This document shows, piece after piece, positions 1 to 8,057 of a stretch of 55,558 nt of DNA. The stretch is from Scatomorpha merdigallinarum (lineage in GTDB: Bacteria; Bacillota; Clostridia; Oscillospirales; Oscillospiraceae): positions 1 to 55,558 of the forward strand of contig DVJA01000038.1 in the NCBI GenBank assembly GCA_018710885.1. Direction: 5' to 3'. The notes under the pieces are model-generated. The model saw only the letters and a program-made list of their open reading frames with translations. It did not search any database and was not told the origin of the DNA. The position numbers and the translations under genes were made by a program. Position 1 is the stretch's first letter, and each line of letters begins with the position of its first letter.

Positions 1-131
1 CTTCTACAACCACGAGCGCATCCAGCTCAAAACTGGAGAGGCGCCGCTTGCGCAACGCCTCTCCCTCTAAAACTCTTTAGCTCCTACACCAGGGCTCTTT
101 TTGTACTGTCCGTATATTCTGGGGCAGTTCA
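1..131 (+). mobile_element. IS3-family insertion sequence, right end only
   Basis: The window opens inside an insertion sequence. The last 22 codons of an IS3-type transposase run to a stop at 68-70. About 60 bases later a terminal inverted repeat of the IS3/IS150 type ends in GGGGCAGTTCA at 121-131. Read from the outside, that repeat starts TGAACTGCCCC, as is usual for this group. The rest of the element lies upstream of the window, so copy state and target duplication cannot be judged. Confidence 0.7.
2..70 (+). CDS. IS3-family transposase (OrfB), C-terminal end
   Basis: Frame 2 reads FYNHERIQLKTGEAPLAQRL and ends at a TAA. The Y-N-x-x-R-I-Q-x-K segment followed by a P-x-x-x-R motif is the standard C-terminal signature of the DDE integrase domain of IS3-family OrfB. 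There it follows the catalytic glutamate region. Only about 22 residues are inside the window, so the catalytic triad is not visible and activity cannot be judged. The nearby inverted repeat at 121-131 agrees with this being the 3' end of the element. Confidence 0.7.
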   Translation, partial: FYNHERIQLKTGEAPLAQRLSL

Positions 132-235
132 TTCTGGATGGGGGCAGATATTATATCTCCATAACACTTCGCAAGCAAACGCTAAACAGGCGTCATGTAA
201 ACTGTGCTCAGGATTCAGAGAAAGGAGCGCCAAGC

Positions 236-400
236 ATGGACGTCATTACCGTATACTTACAGACAATCCGTTCTGCCCGAAGTTCGGGGACGCCTGGCAA
301 TTTACATTTTGACGTCACCATCTACGGCAGGGTGCCGGCTGTAAATCCAGTGTCCGGAGCGTGTACCAACGCGGGAAAGCCCGAACTCGAAACAGTGTAG
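236..400 (+). CDS. Doubtful 54-aa ORF beside the IS end
   Basis: This short ORF starts at an ATG preceded by an AAAGGAG ribosome binding site at 220-227, and lies about 100 bases downstream of the IS end. The product (MDVITVYLQTIRS...) has no recognisable domain, signal peptide or membrane segment. It could be chance coding capacity. The good ribosome binding site, and a second small ORF starting 8 bases after its stop, are the only reasons to list it. Confidence 0.2.
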   Translation: MDVITVYLQTIRSARSSGTPGNLHFDVTIYGRVPAVNPVSGACTNAGKPELETV

Positions 401-408
401 GACAAGAT

Positions 409-513
409 ATGAGCTACGAATTCCTGAGTGAAATCATGAAGCTGGTCGTGCCTATTCTGGCCTGCGCCGCCGTTCTGATGGCTGCCGCGCTTATAGTTTT
501 CGTTCTGCCGTAG
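409..513 (+). CDS. Possible 34-aa single-pass membrane peptide
   Basis: ATG at 409 opens a 34-codon frame: a short polar N-terminus (MSYEFLSEIMK) followed by about 22 hydrophobic residues (LVVPILACAAVLMAAALIVF). It reads as a one-helix membrane peptide. It begins 8 bases after the stop of the preceding 54-aa ORF, so the two may be co-transcribed. The ribosome binding site is weak (AGGAC). No family is recognised. The remaining stretch to 545 shows no clear terminator or other signal. Confidence 0.25.
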   Translation: MSYEFLSEIMKLVVPILACAAVLMAAALIVFVLP

Positions 514-545
514 AACAGCGAGATCTGCAGCCGCATTCCGCGACG

Positions 546-1766
546 TCAGACTATCTGGAAGATATAGAACTTCAAATACTCTGTCTCCGGGACGTTCCAG
601 AGTATGGGGTGGTCGGGGGCCTGCTTGCGCACTTCGACCTCACGGAGTTTTACGTTGGCGTCACGGGCCGCAGAGTGGAGCATCTTCACGAAGAGCTCGT
701 TCTCCATGAAGTGCGAGCACGAGGCCGTGGCCAGGTAGCCTCCGCGCGGCAGGAGCCGCATGGCGCGGTAGTTTATCTCCTTATAGCCGCGCCCGGCGCT
801 CTTCACCGTGCGGCGGGACTTGGTAAACGCGGGCGGGTCGAGTATGACTATGTCGTAGTGCGCCCGCTCCTCTATGAGCTTTGGCAGCAGGTCGAAGACA
901 TCGCAGGCGAGGAAATCCATGTTCCCCTCAAGGCCGTTCATGGCGGCGTTGGCCCGCGCGAGGCTGACTGCGCTCTCGCTCACGTCCACGGCTGTGACGC
1001 GCTCTGCCCCGGCTTTCGCAGCGTTGAGGGCGAAGGAGCCGGTGTGCGTGAAGCAGTCCAGCACCCGCTTGCCGGGCGCGAGGCGGGCCACAGCCAGACG
1101 GTTATACTTCTGGTCCAGGAAGAAGCCTGTCTTCTGACCGTTGGCAAAGTCCACGGCGTACTTGATGCCGTTCTCGGTTATGACTGTGTCCGTCGCGCCC
1201 GAATGCGGCAGGCCCTCGTACCAGCCGGAAACCGGCTCCAGGCCCTCTTTGGCGCGCAGGGGCGACTCGCTGCGCTCGTATATGCCGCGTATCTCCACGC
1301 CCATCCCGGCGAGCTGGCTCACCAGGGCGCGGTAGAGCACGTCCTTGCGCTGCTCCATGCCGAGGGACATGATCTGCGTCACGAGTACGTCTTCAAACCT
1401 GTCCACCGTCACGCCGGGAAGGCCGTCGGCCTCGCCGAACACGAGGCGGCAGGCGTTGAAGTCCCCGCCCATGACGGTGCGGCGGTATTCCAGCGCGTAC
1501 TTGACCCGGCGCTCAAAAAAGGCGTCGCTGAAGGTCTCGTTGGCGTTGTCGCTCAAAATGCGCACGGCTATCTTACTCGCAGGCGAGTATATACCCGCAC
1601 CGAGCCAGGCGCCCTTGGCCGCGAACACATCCGTTATGCCGCCGGGCGTCAGCTCGCCCGTGCGCTCCCGTATCTCTTCGGCGTAGACCCAGGGGTGGCC
1701 GTTTCTCAGGCTGCGCTCGGCCTTTGCGCTGACGGTCACAGCGGGATATGGCCTGTTACTCTTCAA
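546..1766 (-). CDS. rlmI: Class I SAM-dependent rRNA methyltransferase (RlmI-like)
   Basis: This is a 406-residue protein with the layout of the 23S rRNA m5C1962 methyltransferase RlmI/YccW family (usually about 390-400 residues). An N-terminal PUA-like RNA-binding domain covers about residues 1-75 (KAERSLRNGHPWVYAEEI). A linker domain follows, then a Rossmann methyltransferase domain. The SAM-binding region is at VLDCFTHTGSFALNAAKAGA and the catalytic-site motif is VILDPPAFTKSRR near residue 310. Late PCF-type cysteine context is present as TASCSHFM. Its start overlaps the capA-like stop by 11 bases, so the two are probably co-transcribed. The exact target base is inferred from the family only. 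Confidence 0.85.
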   Translation of the reverse strand: MKSNRPYPAVTVSAKAERSLRNGHPWVYAEEIRERTGELTPGGITDVFAAKGAWLGAGIYSPASKIAVRILSDNANETFSDAFFERRVKYALEYRRTVMGGDFNACRLVFGEADGLPGVTVDRFEDVLVTQIMSLGMEQRKDVLYRALVSQLAGMGVEIRGIYERSESPLRAKEGLEPVSGWYEGLPHSGATDTVITENGIKYAVDFANGQKTGFFLDQKYNRLAVARLAPGKRVLDCFTHTGSFALNAAKAGAERVTAVDVSESAVSLARANAAMNGLEGNMDFLACDVFDLLPKLIEERAHYDIVILDPPAFTKSRRTVKSAGRGYKEINYRAMRLLPRGGYLATASCSHFMENELFVKMLHSAARDANVKLREVEVRKQAPDHPILWNVPETEYLKFYIFQIV

Positions 1767-2949
1767 CTGTACCGTCTCCTTCCGGCTGAGTTTGCACGTC
1801 CTCCTGCTCCGGCTGCTCAGTGGTGCCGGTCTCGCTTTCCGTCCCCGTCTCCTCGCCAGAGTCTTCCTCCTCGTACTCGGAGTAGTCTATGACGAGGTTC
1901 GGTCCGTCAAAGCTGCCGTCGAGCTTGCTCATAGTCCTGTCGTAATCCTCGCTGCCCTCTTCGTAGGGCGTGGGGCAGAAGTCATTGTACGCCGTCACGC
2001 TGCTCAGGCGGCAGGGTATGGCTTCCCAGCCCTCCACCGTGACGGTGCCATCGGCGGCGCGCTTGACGGTGAACTGCACGATGGCAGTGTCCTTGTCGCG
2101 CGGGTTGGTGTTGCCGCCGAAGACGTAGTTGCCCAGCGAATAAACTATGTACCCGCCATTATACTCCTCAATGGGCTGCAGCACGTGCGGGTGCGAGCCG
2201 TAGACTATGTCCGCGCCGGCGTCTATCGCCGCCTGGCCCAGCACGGTCTGATTGTCTGCGGGCCTGTAATAGCCCTCCAGCCCCCAGTGCATCAGAGCTA
2301 TGACTATGTCTACCTCGGGGTTATTCGCCAGCGCGCTCACGCCTGCGCGCACCTGGTACTCGCTCATGTACCACGGCGCGGCATAGAGCCCAATCGTGAT
2401 ACCATCGCCGTTGGTGTAGATGTAGCTCGCATCCGGCGCGGCATAGGCCACGCCGTACTCGTCGAGCACAGCCATAGTGTTATCCAGGCCCTCCTGGCCG
2501 AAGTCCATCGTGTGGTTGTTGCCGAGCGTCACGAAGTCCACTCCACCTAGCACCAGCATCTCCGCATTCCCGGCGTCGCCGCAGAAGTTGAAGAGTGAGC
2601 TCGAATAGAGCGTCTCATACGAGAGCGAGCACTCGAGGTTCGCAATCGTGAGGTAGTCGTTCTCAAAATACTGCACCGTGCCGGAAAACGGCCAGGCCAT
2701 GTCGCCGTTAACTATGGTCTCAAAGGTGTCCTCCCGCTGCGACGAGCTGAGAGTACAGTCGCCGACCATGGAGATGACGAAGTACTCGTCCGTGGGCGTC
2801 GGCTCCGGGGTGGGTGTAGGCGTAGTTTCGGGCGCGGTTGTCGGGGTTGTGTATTCGGGCTCAGGTAATGTACCCTGCTGCCTGGCCGAGCAGGCGCTGA
2901 GCGCCAGGGCGAGGACCAGCACAAAAGCTATAACGTGTCTCTTTCTCAT
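1756..2949 (-). CDS. CapA-family metallophosphatase-like lipoprotein
   Basis: The N-terminus carries a lipoprotein signal (about residues 1-20, lipobox LSAC), then a Thr/Pro-rich linker. A CapA/PGA_cap (calcineurin-like) domain follows, with VGDCTLS, LGNNHTMDFGQEG, MHWGLEG and GSHPHVLQP motifs that would supply metal ligands. The C-terminus is a Glu/Thr-rich low-complexity tail. The family is linked to poly-gamma-glutamate or capsule anchoring, but no other capsule genes are present here, so the substrate is unknown. It is expected outside the membrane, lipid-anchored. A promoter lies so close upstream that the mRNA may be leaderless. Confidence 0.85.
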   Translation of the reverse strand: MRKRHVIAFVLVLALALSACSARQQGTLPEPEYTTPTTAPETTPTPTPEPTPTDEYFVISMVGDCTLSSSQREDTFETIVNGDMAWPFSGTVQYFENDYLTIANLECSLSYETLYSSSLFNFCGDAGNAEMLVLGGVDFVTLGNNHTMDFGQEGLDNTMAVLDEYGVAYAAPDASYIYTNGDGITIGLYAAPWYMSEYQVRAGVSALANNPEVDIVIALMHWGLEGYYRPADNQTVLGQAAIDAGADIVYGSHPHVLQPIEEYNGGYIVYSLGNYVFGGNTNPRDKDTAIVQFTVKRAADGTVTVEGWEAIPCRLSSVTAYNDFCPTPYEEGSEDYDRTMSKLDGSFDGPNLVIDYSEYEEEDSGEETGTESETGTTEQPEQEDVQTQPEGDGTVEE

Positions 2950-2956
2950 GGGCTAG

Positions 2957-2985
2957 ATTATATAATATCTGCCCTTCTCTTTCAA
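2957..2985 (-). promoter_or_regulatory. Sigma-A-type promoter of the capA-like gene
   Basis: Read on the minus strand, TTGAAA (2980-2985) and TATAAT (2957-2962) are separated by exactly 17 bases. The expected start of transcription falls at about 2950, next to the ATG at 2949, leaving no room for a ribosome binding site. Confidence 0.6.
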
Positions 2986-3024
2986 GTACCGGCGTATTAA
3001 GTGCCGCTATGCCAAAAATTGTGC

Positions 3025-3055
3025 TTGACCTTGACGTTGCGTCAAGGTATACACT
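3025..3055 (+). promoter_or_regulatory. MerR-type promoter with operator dyad
   Basis: A perfect 8-base inverted repeat, CCTTGACG (3029-3036) and CGTCAAGG (3040-3047), separated by TTG, lies between promoter elements. TTGACG (3031-3036) to TACACT (3050-3055) has the long 19-base spacer typical of MerR-family promoters. TTGACC (3025-3030) to TATACA (3048-3053) gives an alternative 17-base spacer. The site directly precedes the MerR/TipAS gene, so autoregulation is likely. Confidence 0.75.
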
Positions 3056-3076
3056 GCGTATAAAGGAGGGAGCAGC

Positions 3077-3841
3077 ATGGAATACAGCATAACGTCCCTG
3101 GCCCGGCTCGCGGGAGTGAGCACGCGCACGTTGAGGTGGTACGACGCCATGGGGCTTTTGAAGCCGTCCTGCACCGGTGAAAACGGCTACCGCCGTTACG
3201 GCGCCGCGGAGGTAGACCGGCTGCAGGACATACTCTTCTACCGTGCCCTCGGCTTGCCGCTGGCGCGCATCAGGGAGATACTAGACGACCCCTCCTTTGA
3301 CCGGCTCACAGCCCTGCGCGGCCACCTGTCCGCGCTCGAGAGCGAACGGGAACGCATAAACGGGCTTATCAGGTCGGTGGAAACAACCATAGCAGCCATA
3401 GAAAGGAAGGTCAGCATGGACGATGAACTCAAATTTGAGGCCCTCAAGCGCTCTGCCGTGGACTGGAACGAGCAGCAATTTGGCCGGGAGGCGCGCAAAA
3501 AGTACGGCGACGCCGAAGTGGACTCTGCCCACAAAGCCGTAATGGGCCTCACCAAAGAGCAATATGCCGAGTGGAAACGGCTCGGCGATGAGATACGCAG
3601 CCGCCTGGAAACGGCGGTCAAAGCCAAGTCCGACGCGGACAGCGCCGAAGCCCGCGAGATAGTCTCGCTGCACCGCCGCTGGCTGAGTTTCTCGGGCTTT
3701 GAATACGACGAAACGCGCCACCGCGGCCTGGCCGCCATATACACATCCGACGAGCGCTTTGCCGCGTACTACGACCGCAACGTACCGGGCTGCGCCGCCC
3801 TCCTCGCCTCTGCCATAGAGCGCTGGGCGGGACAGTGCTAA
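3077..3841 (+). CDS. MerR-family regulator with TipAS antibiotic-binding domain
   Basis: The 254-residue protein has an N-terminal MerR winged helix-turn-helix (residues 3-70: YSITSLARLAGVSTRTLRWYD). A coiled coil of about residues 75-115 follows, then a C-terminal TipAS domain (about 130-250). The length and order match TipAL-type regulators. These bind thiopeptide antibiotics through the TipAS domain and activate multidrug genes. An AAAGGAGGG ribosome binding site precedes the ATG. No efflux gene is adjacent, since the next gene is convergent. The direct evidence for regulation is its own MerR-type operator. The ligand is unknown. Confidence 0.9.
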   Translation: MEYSITSLARLAGVSTRTLRWYDAMGLLKPSCTGENGYRRYGAAEVDRLQDILFYRALGLPLARIREILDDPSFDRLTALRGHLSALESERERINGLIRSVETTIAAIERKVSMDDELKFEALKRSAVDWNEQQFGREARKKYGDAEVDSAHKAVMGLTKEQYAEWKRLGDEIRSRLETAVKAKSDADSAEAREIVSLHRRWLSFSGFEYDETRHRGLAAIYTSDERFAAYYDRNVPGCAALLASAIERWAGQC

Positions 3842-3846
3842 AAAGG

Positions 3847-3879
3847 ACAAGGCCGGGGAGCTATGCTCCCCGGCCTTGT
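3847..3879. terminator. Bidirectional terminator between convergent genes
   Basis: A perfect 15-base stem, ACAAGGCCGGGGAGC (3847-3861) with GCTCCCCGGCCTTGT (3865-3879), closes on a TAT loop. It lies between the stops of the MerR gene and the convergent LOG gene and can serve both strands. Confidence 0.8.
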
Positions 3880-3901
3880 TGCGGATGATGCAAACCGCTT
3901 G

Positions 3902-4495
3902 TTATTCTCTGGTGTAGTTGCCGAAGATTTTCTCCTTCCAGACCTCTTCCGGCTCGGCGTGGTAGCCTTCTATGTAGCTCACCAGCGCCGCCGGCTCGGA
4001 GAACACCTCGTACAGTGCCCTCCCGCTCCTGGTGAAGAATTCCTCTTCCACGGCGCGCATTATCATGGCTTCCATGGCGTCGTAGTACCCGTTCGTGTTC
4101 AGCACGGCCATGGCCTTGGCGTGGCGGCCAAGCTGCTTGAGCGTGAGCGCCTCAAAGAACTCTTCAAAGGTCCCGATGCCGCCGGGCAGAGTCACAAAGG
4201 CGTCGGACATGTCCTCCATGGCCTTCTTGCGCTCGCTCATGGTCTCGGTGAAGATCATCTCGTTGCACTCGCTGTACAGTATCCCCGGCTCGTCGAAAAA
4301 GCGCGGGGCCACGCCTATCAGGCGGCCGCCCTCGCTCTTCGCGCCGCGGGCCGCGGCGCCCATAAGCCCGCTCTCGCCACCGCCGAAAACTATCTCATGT
4401 CCGTGGCGGGCGAGCTCGGCGCCGAGGGCGTAGGCCTCGTCGTAATACACTTGCGCCAGATCGCGGCTGGACGCGCCAAACACGCAAACTTTCAA
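3902..4495 (-). CDS. LOG-family nucleotide phosphoribohydrolase (TIGR00730)
   Basis: This 197-residue Rossmann-fold protein carries the diagnostic lysine decarboxylase-like/LOG motif PGGIGTFEEFFE and an upstream GGGESGLMGA. In characterised members these make the active site for cleaving N6-modified AMP (cytokinin riboside monophosphate) to free base and ribose phosphate. The bacterial role is uncertain. The start is a TTG at 4493-4495, chosen because a GGAGG ribosome binding site lies about 10 bases upstream, inside the end of the preceding gene. It follows the glycerol-1-phosphate dehydrogenase gene by 6 bases and is probably translated from the same mRNA. Confidence 0.85.
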   Translation of the reverse strand: MKVCVFGASSRDLAQVYYDEAYALGAELARHGHEIVFGGGESGLMGAAARGAKSEGGRLIGVAPRFFDEPGILYSECNEMIFTETMSERKKAMEDMSDAFVTLPGGIGTFEEFFEALTLKQLGRHAKAMAVLNTNGYYDAMEAMIMRAVEEEFFTRSGRALYEVFSEPAALVSYIEGYHAEPEEVWKEKIFGNYTRE

Positions 4496-4501
4496 GTTAG
4501 G

Positions 4502-5740
4502 TCAACCTCCAAAGTCCAGTACCCGGCGCATGCGCGCGAGGGTGAGACGGTTTCTTATGGCCGTGGATATGTCGAGCACCTCATCCCTGAGGCTCTCGTC
4601 TATGCCGATGTCGCTCAGGCGGTACTTGCCGCCGAGGGCGTGCAGCGTCCAGGCGAAGCTGGCCGCCGTGGGTATTCCGGCTATGATTTCGCGGATCTCG
4701 TCCCAGTGGTCAACGATGTTCTGCGGGTCGAAGGTGGCGAGGCAATCGTGCTCGTTCTCGCGCAGGATGCCGTCGGCGAGGGGGCCGAATTTCTCGCGCA
4801 CCCAGGCTTCGTCCAGGGGCTTATAAGGCTTTGCCTTCGGGGTGAGGGCGGCCATGCGGTGGTATTCCCCGGCGCAGATGACCGCTCCGACGCCGACGCA
4901 CTCGCCGTGGATGCCGTTTGCGTTCTCAAAGCGCGGCGGCTTCATCTCCACCAGGTGGGCGATGAGGTGCTCCGCACCGGAGGCGGCGCGGGAGTTGCCC
5001 AAAAGCTGCATGGAGAGGCCGGATATCATCTGGGCCATGGTCATGGCCTCGAAGTCGGGTACGCCGCCCTTGTGCATGGTGTCCACACACTCGAGCATGA
5101 GGTCCAGCGCCTCCTGGGCCGCGGCGGCGGTGCGCTCGCAGTAGTATTCGCCCGAGACGAGATGGGCAATCTTCCAGTCGGCGAGGGATATGTATTTGGC
5201 CAGTATGTCCGCGACGCCGCTCACCACGAGATGGCTCGGCGCGCTGGAGATGATGTTCAGGTCGGCGACGACGAGCACCGGCGCGTGCATGGGTATGGAG
5301 CGCTTCTGGCCGTCGATTACGATGGAGCAGACGTTGGCGGTGAAACCGTCGGAGCTGGCCATCGTGGGAATGGCGACAAAGGGTATGCCGAGCTTGTTGG
5401 CCGGATAGCGGGCGAAATCCATCAGCGTGCCGCTGCCGACGGTTATTATGACGTCGGGGTTGTCAAGCTGGGGGATGACGGCCTCTATCATGTCCTTTTC
5501 GGAGTGCAGGCCCTGCGCCTCCAGGATTATCTCCTTGTCCGCGCGGACATGTACCATGCCTGGCAGGTTATAGGTGTTGGTATCGTACAGGACGGTGCGT
5601 TTGCCGGTGAGGCCGCAGCGGTTCATGTATTCGTCAAAGTTGTTCAGGCAGCCGTAATCGACCACCACCAACCGGGTTTCAAGAGGATGCTCCCTGCCGC
5701 ATTCGCACGGCCCGGAGTAGCGCTCGCAGTCGAGAATCAT
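4502..5740 (-). CDS. sn-Glycerol-1-phosphate dehydrogenase (AraM/EgsA-like)
   Basis: The 412-residue protein belongs to the iron/metal-containing polyol dehydrogenase fold: VITVGSGTLMDFARY nucleotide-binding loop, PTMASSDGFTAN, SGVADILAKY with the metal aspartate, and GAEHLIAHL and HGECVGVG with metal histidines. This pattern is that of bacterial AraM/EgsA, which reduces dihydroxyacetone phosphate to sn-glycerol-1-phosphate. An upstream in-frame ATG exists at 5779. The ATG at 5740 is preferred because an AAGGGAG ribosome binding site precedes it and family members begin near this point. It forms an operon with the LOG gene. Confidence 0.85.
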   Translation of the reverse strand: MILDCERYSGPCECGREHPLETRLVVVDYGCLNNFDEYMNRCGLTGKRTVLYDTNTYNLPGMVHVRADKEIILEAQGLHSEKDMIEAVIPQLDNPDVIITVGSGTLMDFARYPANKLGIPFVAIPTMASSDGFTANVCSIVIDGQKRSIPMHAPVLVVADLNIISSAPSHLVVSGVADILAKYISLADWKIAHLVSGEYYCERTAAAAQEALDLMLECVDTMHKGGVPDFEAMTMAQMISGLSMQLLGNSRAASGAEHLIAHLVEMKPPRFENANGIHGECVGVGAVICAGEYHRMAALTPKAKPYKPLDEAWVREKFGPLADGILRENEHDCLATFDPQNIVDHWDEIREIIAGIPTAASFAWTLHALGGKYRLSDIGIDESLRDEVLDISTAIRNRLTLARMRRVLDFGG

Positions 5741-5763
5741 ATTTTGTCTCCCTTCAAATAGAA

Positions 5764-5792
5764 ACGCCCGACGGTTCATCGCCGCCGGGCGT
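5764..5792 (-). terminator. Rho-independent terminator after the membrane hydrolase gene
   Basis: ACGCCCG (5764-5770) pairs with CGGGCGT (5786-5792), and the stem extends inward through CGG/CCG after one mismatch. On the minus strand it is followed by TTTC. It lies downstream of the hydrolase stop at 5846. Confidence 0.5.
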
Positions 5793-5845
5793 AACTCTCA
5801 ACCAATCACAACGTTACCATAGTATTTGGTTTTTTGCAAGTATTG

Positions 5846-7978
5846 TTAAATACCAAGCACTTTCTCAATAAAGGTGGTTCCCCAATATACATTCGTGCAC
5901 GATATGGCAGATGTCCACATCCACGCAGTTAATATAGTGTTAAGAAATGCTCCTGTCCAGATTGAACCAGTCAGCCTATAAGTTTGACGAGCAATGTAAA
6001 TCGAAATCGGAACAAAGATTAGCAATCCACCGCTCATTGTAAACTCACTAAACATATTAGGAGCATCATTAGCAAACAAGACGATATTGTTTATAATATG
6101 GTTCAAATATACGCCAAGAGAGCCAACAACTATTATAACTGCAAGAGACAAAACAGGATGCTTTGGTCTTTCTCTATTATCGCCGAAATTGACAGACATA
6201 CTTATTACGAAGTAGAGAGGTACCATCATAACAAAGTATTTGACCATGTGTGCCCAATGCAGAGGCTGTAGTTCAGTAAACACACACATCCATAGACGAT
6301 AATCCTGATTGAACCAATATTCTATTATTGCCAGAGTAAGGTACCCGCATAGCATAAGTAGAAAAACAAGCAAAAATGCTTTTACTATTCTTTTTATGTT
6401 TATGGCAATGCCTAGATTTTCGAAGCCAGTAACGCCACAACGCTTTTTGCTTATAAGCGCACTGACACACATAACTACCAGCAAAAGTACCGCAACCCAG
6501 AACAAATATGCGTAGAGCGTAGGGGCAGTTCCATCCTGGGGCAGGAATTTATTTGTATTATATAGTGCAAATATTTTATTATTTGCCCAATAACAAGCCA
6601 CAAATGCTGCTACCACGGTCATTAAGTAATACACGTATTTATGGGCTTTACTTATAAAACCGGAAGTACTTATTTTAGGTTCAGCAACAGCAACAACAGC
6701 AAATGTCTTTGTCTCTTTAAGCAATGCGAGGAGAGCAACAATAAGCCCAATCATGGCAAGCATTGCAAGAGCATTAAGCAGCTCTCTCCACAGCCAAATC
6801 ATATTGTCTGCATCAATGGCAGAATTTTCTCCCCCAAGAGGTCCATTATTGTATTCAAAAACTTGTGTCACATAATCAACAAAATCAGATATCGCTCTAT
6901 TCGAGATGAATTCTCCTGAATGCGTAATCTTGTCAGGCGCTAACAGTATCCTTGTTGAGCGATTTTCTATGGCGTTATGCAGCTCTTCACTGCTATAAGG
7001 GAATGTATCGCTAATAGTACCAAGTTGAATAGACGTTCCACTATCAGTCAGTTGAAGCCAAGTGTTCTCAATCAAGGTATCCCCAGTTTGGTAATAATCG
7101 TTTGAATACGTCTCGCCTTCAACAAAACCATTCTGTATAAACGGGTAGTTGTGGTCCCACTTTCCGACAAGATTACATATATTGGTCTGGACAAATCTCT
7201 CAACCTCATATCCTGCAACATTTACTGTCTGAGGTTGCATCATACTTGTCACAGCAGCCGTAGCTGATCCAAAAGCGACTACGGCCTTTATTCTGGTATC
7301 CCACCACTCTTTTGCTTCACTGCTAAGAATATTGTATGTAACCAGCTGCTCTTCATCAAGCATTTCCTGTGCCAGGGAATCAGCATTCTGAGTAATTTGT
7401 TCCTCCGTGAACTCGATCCCGAATTCATTGTACATGATATTGATGCACAGATCATTAAGGGTATAGTATTGGCAATCATTTTTTGCAACTGCTGCACTTC
7501 TATATGCTCCCTGAGAGTGTCCACCAATAGCTATTCGTGTTTGATCAACATATTTTAGTGTCCGTACATAATTTACGGCATCCCACAATCCTTGGGATTC
7601 CACCGCCATTCCCTCAACGCCGTTCCCATCTTCATCGTACATGGGTTGCCCAGAAAGTCCAGCGCCGTACGAACTTACATTGAGAACCACAATGCCTCGT
7701 CGAGCTATTTCCTGTGCTACACCTTTCATAACGCCATTTGTACATCCTCCACCGTGAGAAAGCACAATACATGGCAGACTATCCCGATCGCTTGTTCCAA
7801 CTGGTATGTATAAATCAGCATCTTGCACCGCACCGCGAGTGTCAAATTTTACATCTATAATTTGAATTCTTCCACCAGATGATTCTATCAAATATGCAAA
7901 AAAGCTGCTAACTATTATAATTATAAAAAGTATAGCTGCAATTCTTTTATACAATTTCGTTGGCATGCATTTATCCAT
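5846..7978 (-). CDS. Alpha/beta-hydrolase fused to a polytopic membrane domain, AT-rich
   Basis: The 710-residue protein has an N-terminal membrane anchor (about residues 12-31). An alpha/beta-hydrolase domain follows, with VLSHGGG (oxyanion region, about 72-78) and the nucleophile elbow GHSQG (Ser155). From about residue 395 there are roughly eight hydrophobic segments with polar loops. The hydrolase part resembles dienelactone hydrolase or prolyl-oligopeptidase-type esterases. The substrate is unknown. A clear AGGAGGGG ribosome binding site supports the ATG at 7978. The gene is visibly far richer in A and T than its neighbours on both sides (roughly 40% GC against about 60%), which suggests recent acquisition. 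No flanking mobile element is visible. Confidence 0.75.
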   Translation of the reverse strand: MDKCMPTKLYKRIAAILFIIIIVSSFFAYLIESSGGRIQIIDVKFDTRGAVQDADLYIPVGTSDRDSLPCIVLSHGGGCTNGVMKGVAQEIARRGIVVLNVSSYGAGLSGQPMYDEDGNGVEGMAVESQGLWDAVNYVRTLKYVDQTRIAIGGHSQGAYRSAAVAKNDCQYYTLNDLCINIMYNEFGIEFTEEQITQNADSLAQEMLDEEQLVTYNILSSEAKEWWDTRIKAVVAFGSATAAVTSMMQPQTVNVAGYEVERFVQTNICNLVGKWDHNYPFIQNGFVEGETYSNDYYQTGDTLIENTWLQLTDSGTSIQLGTISDTFPYSSEELHNAIENRSTRILLAPDKITHSGEFISNRAISDFVDYVTQVFEYNNGPLGGENSAIDADNMIWLWRELLNALAMLAMIGLIVALLALLKETKTFAVVAVAEPKISTSGFISKAHKYVYYLMTVVAAFVACYWANNKIFALYNTNKFLPQDGTAPTLYAYLFWVAVLLLVVMCVSALISKKRCGVTGFENLGIAINIKRIVKAFLLVFLLMLCGYLTLAIIEYWFNQDYRLWMCVFTELQPLHWAHMVKYFVMMVPLYFVISMSVNFGDNRERPKHPVLSLAVIIVVGSLGVYLNHIINNIVLFANDAPNMFSEFTMSGGLLIFVPISIYIARQTYRLTGSIWTGAFLNTILTAWMWTSAISCTNVYWGTTFIEKVLGI

Positions 7979-8057
7979 TGTTTCCCCTCCTTTTTACCCC
8001 AAGCAAATTTCTCTTCTCTCCATCTCCCAAAATGCTTGTATGTTTTGTTTTAATCTC

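Noticed and set aside
101..400. A 99-codon frame beginning inside the IS right end
   Set aside because: Its start lies in the IS inverted repeat region. Only the shorter frame from 236 has a ribosome binding site, and even that is doubtful.
609..1892. A 427-codon plus-strand frame opposite the RlmI-like gene
   Set aside because: Low-complexity Arg/Ala/His-rich product with no motif. It mirrors the methyltransferase codons.
3863..5761. A 632-codon open frame on the plus strand opposite the LOG and glycerol-1-phosphate dehydrogenase genes
   Set aside because: It is an antisense frame kept open by GC-rich codon use. It has no domain, while the minus-strand frames show clear family motifs.
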